Source: a virus
Direction: 5' to 3' (one strand)
IMG/VR virus record: IMGVR_UViG_3300031692_000036
Location: 1 to 25,800 of that record
DNA length: 25,800 bases
Shown: piece after piece, positions 20,928-25,800 of the stretch
Layout of the letters: every line of letters begins with the position of its first letter
How positions within the stretch are numbered: the first letter of the stretch is position 1
Notes under the pieces: model-generated
Told to the model about the DNA's origin: nothing
The model's database searches: none
What the model saw: only the letters and a program-made list of their open reading frames with translations
Made by a program: the position numbers and the translations under genes

Positions 20928-22090
20928 CGACGCTCAAGGCCGTCGGGTGCCACGTGTTCGCGGGTGGGTTCACCGACGGGGTGGCCGAGGTGTTCGACGT
21001 GGACGGCCAGCTAGAGACGTGCGGACTCGGGGAGGAGACGGTTCGCGCAGCTGGGCGCGAGTTCTTTAGGGCTGACGACTGGCGAGACTGGCTGTGCGTG
21101 GATCTGTGGCGCGGGGCGTCCTTCATGTCCGGCAACCCGCGGTGCTCCGGGTTCTCGTGCACGACGGCCGGGTTCGGGGACAGCGGGCGCGGGCCGAACG
21201 CCACCGCCACCAAAGACGCGGTAGAGTTCTGCAGGTTCGGGGCGAAGATCGCGGTCCCGATCATGGCGTGGGAGAGCGTGCAGCAGGCGTACACCACGGC
21301 CGGCCGGCCGCTGTTGCGCAGATTCGCGGACGACTTGATCGCGCGCGGGTACAGGGTAGCGCACGTGCTCACCACGGCAGGGACGTTCGGCAACGCCCAG
21401 AGGAGGGCGCGGTACTTCTTCGTGGCATACAGGGGCGTACGCACCTTCAACGTCTGGGAGCCGGTCCGCTTGACGCGTCAGACGACGGTGCGAGACGTCA
21501 TAGAGCAGATGGAGGCGCTTCAAACAAAGCCGGACAACTTGTGCGCCGGGGGAGACCACGACCCAGACGCGCACCACCACTTTCGCTCAGACGAGGGCAA
21601 AGTAGTCTGGATGCTGCGGGAAGGCGAGAGCCTCAACGACCTCGGCCGGAGGGACCCCAGCGGGCTGCGGGCCGCGAGTGACGAGTACGGAGTGCGGCGG
21701 GACTTTCGCGTGTCGGAAGTCCCTTTCGGCATCCTGAACATGCGGAGGCTCAGGTACGACGCCCCGTGCCCCGTGATATGCAGCGGAAGCGAAAACTTCG
21801 TGCATCCGGCGCTAAATAGAAAGCTGACAGTCAGGGAGCTGGCGCGCCTGATGGGGTGGTCGAGGCTCCCCGTCGGGATGAAGCCAGTCCACCAGCTAGG
21901 CAAGGGGGTGGTGCCGTGTGTCGGGCGGTGGCTCGCGGACTGCGCGGAGACGAGCCTGCGCGACGGGTGGGGAGGCGACGACGTGGGATACGACAGGGAC
22001 GGGTCGAAGAGGGACACGAAGGGGGAGACGGAGAAGGTGATAGACCTGCGCGCCTGGGCGCCGCCGGTCAAGGAGACGAGAGATGACTGA
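20924..22090 (+). CDS. Cytosine-C5 DNA methyltransferase homologue (Dcm-like)
   Basis: 388 residues. C5-methyltransferase motifs appear in order: motif I as HVFAGGFTDGV (10-20), motif IV GNPRCSGFS with the catalytic Cys74, motif VI as AWESVQ (E117, standing in for ENV), motif VIII as FGNAQRRARYFFVA (155-168), and motifs IX-X as HPALNRKLTVRELARLMGW (294-312). A clear C-terminal target-recognition region is hard to define between 175 and 290. Motif IV reads P-R-C instead of P-P-C, and motif I is one residue shorter than FAGxGGF. The enzyme would transfer a methyl group to cytosine in DNA, protecting against host restriction. It overlaps the ThyA-family gene by 8 bases, so both are made together. 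Confidence 0.72.
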   Translation: MTTLKAVGCHVFAGGFTDGVAEVFDVDGQLETCGLGEETVRAAGREFFRADDWRDWLCVDLWRGASFMSGNPRCSGFSCTTAGFGDSGRGPNATATKDAVEFCRFGAKIAVPIMAWESVQQAYTTAGRPLLRRFADDLIARGYRVAHVLTTAGTFGNAQRRARYFFVAYRGVRTFNVWEPVRLTRQTTVRDVIEQMEALQTKPDNLCAGGDHDPDAHHHFRSDEGKVVWMLREGESLNDLGRRDPSGLRAASDEYGVRRDFRVSEVPFGILNMRRLRYDAPCPVICSGSENFVHPALNRKLTVRELARLMGWSRLPVGMKPVHQLGKGVVPCVGRWLADCAETSLRDGWGGDDVGYDRDGSKRDTKGETEKVIDLRAWAPPVKETRDD

Positions 22091-23060
22091 GCTCTTGACC
22101 ACTAGCAACGTGGACGAGACGTGGCACGCCGCGCTGTCGGCGCTGCGAGGAGGACTGCGGACGCGGTTCGTAGCGAGCAGAGCCGGGGCGACCACGGAGG
22201 TGCTGGCGGCCAGCCTTCACATCTCTGCCGGGGAGAACACCTTCCTGGCCAACGAGCGGAGGGCGGCGAGCGCGCAATACGCGGCGGCAGAGCTGCTGTG
22301 GTACCTGAGCGGGACGGCCAACACTCACATGATCAGGCAGTACGCCCCGCAGTACGCCAACTTCACAGAGTCTGACGGTACCGCCCACGGGGCGTACGGG
22401 GCCAGGTGGCGCATGTCCGCGGCCGACAACCAGCTCGAGCGGGCGCTCAAGGAGCTGCGAACGAGCCCAGAGAGTCGCCGGGCGGTCGTCACGGCGTGGG
22501 ACGAGAGCCGAGACCTCGGGACAAACGCTAAGGACATCCCGTGCACGCTATCGATACAGTTCATCCTTCGCGACATGACGCTCCACGCCGTCGCGACGAT
22601 GCGCTCAAACGACGTCTGGCTCGGCACCCCCTACGACATGTTCTGCTTCACGGCGATACAGAGGCTGCTGGCCGACTCGCTAGGGGCTGACGTCGGGCAC
22701 TACTACCACAACGTGGGCAGCCTGCATCTCTACAATAAGAACGCGGTGGCGGCGCTCGAGGCGTGGAGGCAGATAGACTTCGCTTCGCCGCACGAGTGGG
22801 CCAAGACCGCGCTTCCGCTAGACGTCGCCCGCAAGACTGCGGTGAACATCGAGCGGACACTGAGAGAGAGCTCCTCGCAGAGAGCTAAGCTTACTCCCGG
22901 GGAGATCGTCAGCTGCCTCGGGGGTGGTACTTTACTAGCGGACTGCGCGCTGTGCTGCGCGACGAAGTGGGTCAAGCAACCGGTGGCCTACGTCGAGTCC
23001 GTGTCGCACCCGGTCATGAAGAGGAGTCTGAGATGCTTGTTGTCGAAGGGACAGACCTAG
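22083..23060 (+). CDS. ThyA-family pyrimidine (hydroxy)methyltransferase, predicted dCMP-specific
   Basis: 325 residues. ThyA landmarks: AAELLWYLSG with the general-acid/base Glu70, HGAYGARWR, catalytic Cys154 in DIPCTLSIQF, the phosphate-binding RSND (174-177), LGTPYD (180-185) and the H-x-Y of SLHLY (215-217). Thymidylate synthases have Asn at the last position of 'LGxPFN' (E. coli N177, 31 residues after the Cys), which reads the uracil edge. Here it is Asp185, again 31 residues after Cys154, as in T4 dCMP hydroxymethylase (C148/D179). This predicts dCMP as substrate, making 5-methyl- or 5-hydroxymethyl-dCMP with methylene-tetrahydrofolate. Ordinary thymidylate synthase remains the fall-back, especially since a dCMP deaminase gene is nearby. 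Confidence 0.8.
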   Translation: MTELLTTSNVDETWHAALSALRGGLRTRFVASRAGATTEVLAASLHISAGENTFLANERRAASAQYAAAELLWYLSGTANTHMIRQYAPQYANFTESDGTAHGAYGARWRMSAADNQLERALKELRTSPESRRAVVTAWDESRDLGTNAKDIPCTLSIQFILRDMTLHAVATMRSNDVWLGTPYDMFCFTAIQRLLADSLGADVGHYYHNVGSLHLYNKNAVAALEAWRQIDFASPHEWAKTALPLDVARKTAVNIERTLRESSSQRAKLTPGEIVSCLGGGTLLADCALCCATKWVKQPVAYVESVSHPVMKRSLRCLLSKGQT

Positions 23061-23620
23061 TCGGAAAGACGACGCTGTGTCGAGCGCTGCTGGAGCGACT
23101 CAACACGGGGAAGGTCGGCGGAGGACGACCGTGGTCCTACGCGCACCTCGGTGCGCTACCGCGCGAGTGGGACTACGTGACGGACTACGTGCAGAGAACG
23201 AATCCGCGCGTGGTGCAGGACAGGTGGTTTCACAGCGAGCTCGCGTACGGCCCGGTCGTCAGGTCTGGGTCCAAGCTGGGCGCCAGGGAGTGGCGGCTGG
23301 CGGACGCGTGGTTCAGGCTGATGGGAGGTTTCACGATCGTCGTTACCGCCAGTGACGACGCGCTCAGGAGACGGTACGAAAGGTGCGCGCGATCGCAACT
23401 CTTCACGGCGGATCAGATCGTCGCGGTCAACGAGCGCTTCAGAGCTCTGTGCGAGAACAACGCCGGCTCGTTCGCCGACGTAGTGCTCAACTGTGGAGAC
23501 GGCTTTCCTACTGACGACGACCACATAGACTCGGCGGTCGACGCCCTCGGGGCGTATATAACGAGAGTCGCGACCGCGGAGCGGTACGGAAAGGAAAACA
23601 AATGGTGGCCGACGGCATAG
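23033..23620 (+). CDS. Deoxynucleoside monophosphate kinase
   Basis: 195 residues from the ATG at 23033, with GAGGAG at 23021-23026. P-loop EGTDLVGKTT at 5-14, a DRW (63-65, VQDRWFHSELAYG) as in the thymidylate-kinase-like DR[YFW] motif, and a basic lid (LRRRYERCARSQLF). It phosphorylates a dNMP to the diphosphate. The position directly after the ThyA-family gene suggests its preferred substrate is that enzyme's product, either dTMP or a 5-modified dCMP, like T4 gene 1 kinase. It overlaps the genes on both sides by 28 and 19 bases. Confidence 0.8.
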   Translation: MLVVEGTDLVGKTTLCRALLERLNTGKVGGGRPWSYAHLGALPREWDYVTDYVQRTNPRVVQDRWFHSELAYGPVVRSGSKLGAREWRLADAWFRLMGGFTIVVTASDDALRRRYERCARSQLFTADQIVAVNERFRALCENNAGSFADVVLNCGDGFPTDDDHIDSAVDALGAYITRVATAERYGKENKWWPTA

Positions 23621-24129
23621 ACTACACGCGCGTGGACCGGAAGCTGCGCACGTTCATACGGTTCGCTAGGGAGCTCGCAGGGCTCAGCGCGTGCCGACGC
23701 GACAAGGTGGGGTGCGTCGTGTTCCCTAAAGACTTCTCGCGAGTCGTGGCAATAGGGTATAACGGCCCCCCGCGCGGATGCGACAACGGGTCGTGCTCGG
23801 GCGAGGAGGGTCTGTGCGGGTGCGCGCACGCAGAGACTAACGCCATGGTAAGCGGACTAGTCGGGGAGGGGCTGGTGCTGTTCAGCACAAGGAGCCCGTG
23901 CATACACTGCGGGTGCGCGATAGCAAACTGTCAGGCCGTGACGGCAGTCATATACGACCAGCCGTACAAGAACGACTTCGGCGTCGGCGTCCTGCTCAGA
24001 GCCGGCAAGCCGTGCGTGAAGACAGAGGACGTGACGCATGATACGCTTGAGCGACTCTTCGTTCATGGTGGAGCGGCCGAGCGAGCTCCCGAACCTGGCG
24101 CGGAGCCGGAGGCTGTTCCTCGACCTTGA
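23602..24129 (+). CDS. Deoxycytidylate (dCMP) deaminase
   Basis: 175 residues, AAAGGAAA before the ATG at 23602. Zinc-deaminase signature: HAE at 76-78 (CAHAETNAM) and PCIHC at 99-103. Around them is the dCMP-deaminase context RDKVGCVV, VVAIGYNGPPRGC and a Cys-rich loop before HAE. It converts dCMP to dUMP, feeding dTMP synthesis; some family members also accept 5-substituted dCMP. The last about 30 residues (GGAAERAPEPGAEPEAVPRP) lie in a 92-base overlap with the polymerase gene and are Pro/Glu/Ala-rich, so probably a dispensable tail. Confidence 0.85.
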   Translation: MVADGIDYTRVDRKLRTFIRFARELAGLSACRRDKVGCVVFPKDFSRVVAIGYNGPPRGCDNGSCSGEEGLCGCAHAETNAMVSGLVGEGLVLFSTRSPCIHCGCAIANCQAVTAVIYDQPYKNDFGVGVLLRAGKPCVKTEDVTHDTLERLFVHGGAAERAPEPGAEPEAVPRP

Positions 24130-25800
24130 GACGACGTCGTTTGACCCGGCCGTCAAGGCGCTCAACCCGTGGAAGGGGCACAGGACGGCCGGGGTCTGCG
24201 TCTGCGGCGACTCCGGGCCGGCGTGGTACGTCCCTGTCAGGCACACAGGCGACAAGCGAAACCTGCCGCTCGGCCCGGCCATGGAGTGGCTGGGCGACCT
24301 GCTGCGCGCTGATCGCGACTGGGTGAACCACAGCATCAAGTTCGACGCCCACATGGCCGCGGCGGACGGGTGCGAGTTCGGCGGCCGGCTCGTGGACACC
24401 CTGACCATGGCGAAGGTGGTCGACTCAGACCGGTTCAGCTACGGGCTCGGGGAGCTCGGAGACGCTTGGCTCGGCCGCGGCAAGCGCAGAGACAGGGTGG
24501 ACGAGTGGCTGCGCAACTCGTCCCCGAAGACGGTAAACTTCGGAGACGTCCCAGCTGACATCGTCGGGGAGTACGGCTGCGAGGACGTCTTGCTGAACCG
24601 AGAGCTCTTCTTCCGCATGTCCGAGAAGATGCCGGCGCGGTGCTCCGGCGTGTGGGAGACGGAGATAAGGCTCACGTCGGTGCTGTACGACATGGAGAAG
24701 GCCGGCATGCGCGTCGACCCGCGCGCGCTGAAAGTCGCCGAGGCGGTCGCCCTCGGGAAGATGTGCCGAATAGAGGAGCGGCTCAATGAGGCGGTCGGGG
24801 GGATAGTGAACCCGGCGTCGAACGACGATTGCTTCCACGTGCTGTGCTCGTCTGAGGGGCTGCCGGTGCTGGGTCGTACGGATGGGGGAGACCCGTCGTT
24901 CGACGCCGACACGTTGAAACAGTACCTGCAGCACCCGGACGTGCACGACGACCAGAGGCTGACCGGAGTGATACGGGCGATGCTCGCCCACAGGAAGCTC
25001 ACGACGCTGCTCGGGCTGTTCGTGCGGCCGTACCAAGAGCTGCAGGTCGACGGGCTGCTCCACCCCGACTACAACCAGAGCGTCAAGAGCGGCCGCATGT
25101 CGTGCAGGAGGCCGAACATGCAGCAGCTGAGCAAGGAGGCCAAGGCGCTGATCGTGCCGGACCACGGGGCGTGGTTCGCGTCGTACGACTACGCGCAGGT
25201 GGAGTTCCGCGTGATAGTGCACTACATCGAGGACCCGGAGGCGATCGCCGCCTACGCGGCCGACCCGTGCACTGACTTCCACGTGTGGGTCGCGAAGATG
25301 TGCGGCATCCCGCGCGGCCCGGCCAAGAACATCAACTTCGCGATTGGCTACGGTGGGGGGCGGGACAAGATCGTGCAGATGCTGTCCGCAAACATGGAGC
25401 TGATGGCCGACGTCGACGCGATAGTCTCGGCGGAGATAGAGGGGGGCTTGTGCCAGCCGAACGACAGGTCGGCTAGGTTCAGGGCCCACTGCCGGGCCAG
25501 GGGACGGGAGGTCTACGAGCTGTACCACAGAAGGCTCCCAGGGCTCAAGAGGACCTCCAGGCAGGCCCAGAGGGCCCTAGAGAGGAGAGGGTACGTGTAC
25601 AACGCCTACGGGCGGCACCTGAGGCTCCCCGCGAAGCTGAGCTGGAAGGCCTTCAACCGGATCGCCCAGTCGACCGCGGCCGACATCACCAAGGAGCGGC
25701 TGGTGGCCACCAGCCCGAGGTTCAACCCTAGGGTGCGGGCGGCTGGGATCGAGCAGCGGGCGGTCGTGCACGACGAGGTGCTGTTCCACGGGCCCCCCGA
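24038..25800 (+). CDS. Family-A DNA polymerase with 3'-5' exonuclease (3' partial)
   Basis: 587 residues are visible and the gene continues past the window. The ATG at 24038 has AGAGGA at 24024-24029. Exonuclease motifs: FLDLETTSF (D29, E31), NHSIKFD (97-103), YGCEDVLLN (Y179, D183). Polymerase motif A DYAQVEFRV with D384, motif B R426-G-P-A-K430-N-I-N-F434-A-I-G-Y438, and motif C VVHDEVLF (H578, D579, E580). No 5'-nuclease domain is at the N-terminus. It is the phage replicative polymerase. F434 corresponds to E. coli Pol I Phe762, which in phages has been linked to discrimination against ddNTPs and often to virulent lifestyles. It would incorporate any modified dNTP made by the upstream genes. 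Confidence 0.92.
   Translation, partial: MIRLSDSSFMVERPSELPNLARSRRLFLDLETTSFDPAVKALNPWKGHRTAGVCVCGDSGPAWYVPVRHTGDKRNLPLGPAMEWLGDLLRADRDWVNHSIKFDAHMAAADGCEFGGRLVDTLTMAKVVDSDRFSYGLGELGDAWLGRGKRRDRVDEWLRNSSPKTVNFGDVPADIVGEYGCEDVLLNRELFFRMSEKMPARCSGVWETEIRLTSVLYDMEKAGMRVDPRALKVAEAVALGKMCRIEERLNEAVGGIVNPASNDDCFHVLCSSEGLPVLGRTDGGDPSFDADTLKQYLQHPDVHDDQRLTGVIRAMLAHRKLTTLLGLFVRPYQELQVDGLLHPDYNQSVKSGRMSCRRPNMQQLSKEAKALIVPDHGAWFASYDYAQVEFRVIVHYIEDPEAIAAYAADPCTDFHVWVAKMCGIPRGPAKNINFAIGYGGGRDKIVQMLSANMELMADVDAIVSAEIEGGLCQPNDRSARFRAHCRARGREVYELYHRRLPGLKRTSRQAQRALERRGYVYNAYGRHLRLPAKLSWKAFNRIAQSTAADITKERLVATSPRFNPRVRAAGIEQRAVVHDEVLFHGPP

Noticed and set aside
24425-25528. Minus-strand open frame of 367 codons opposite the polymerase gene
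   Set aside because: The plus strand carries all polymerase motifs here; the antisense product is Arg/Val/His-rich and motif-free.
1-25800. tRNA genes, CRISPR arrays, insertion sequences or attachment sites
   Set aside because: Reading the gaps, which are all shorter than 60 bases, I found no cloverleaf, no regularly spaced repeats, no transposase and no flanking direct repeats.

Overview
This window is a piece of a GC-rich double-stranded DNA phage (or prophage) genome with a siphovirus-type long non-contractile tail. Every gene I can support is on the + strand, most neighbours overlap by a few bases or sit within 15 bases of each other, and the order is the classical capsid - connector - tail - fibre order followed by a replication and nucleotide-metabolism block. 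No tail sheath, integrase, repressor, lysis gene, terminase, portal, tRNA or CRISPR array is visible. Terminase and portal would be expected just upstream. The host cannot be read from this sequence. The Cys-rich small proteins at 9756-10648 and the C-terminal fibre domain remind me of phages and prophages of Planctomycetes-like environmental bacteria, but that is only an impression.

Layout. 1-3416: end of an unknown gene, a prohead protease with its own coiled-coil scaffold-like tail, a probable head decoration protein and the major capsid protein. 3426-4858: four small connector proteins (gpW-like joining protein, head-closure protein, HK97 gp10-like tail completion protein, tail terminator). 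4868-8349: tail tube, a probable beta-sandwich tail protein, a tail-assembly chaperone that appears to be extended by a -1 frameshift, and a 664-residue tape measure. 8351-13420: distal tail and host-contact proteins, including two Cys-rich proteins, a beta-repeat protein and a LamG-like fibre protein.

13421-25800: after a 33-base gap with a TATAAT box comes the DNA block. It holds an SNF2-type helicase, two unrecognised proteins, a possible ssDNA-binding protein with an acidic tail, a strong hairpin, a large protein that reads as DnaG-type primase fused to an MCM-like AAA+ helicase, an unknown small protein, a MazG/dCTPase-type pyrophosphohydrolase, a cytosine-C5 methyltransferase homologue, a ThyA-family enzyme, a dNMP kinase, a dCMP deaminase and a family-A DNA polymerase that runs off the end.

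How they work together. The last six genes parallel the phage T4 pyrimidine set (dCTPase, dCMP hydroxymethylase, dNMP kinase, dCMP deaminase). The ThyA-family protein carries Asp where true thymidylate synthases have the dUMP-selecting Asn, which is the residue that distinguishes dCMP hydroxymethylase. The most interesting hypothesis is therefore that this phage makes a 5-substituted deoxycytidine nucleotide and polymerises it into its genome. The primase-MCM fusion is the second item most worth a close look.
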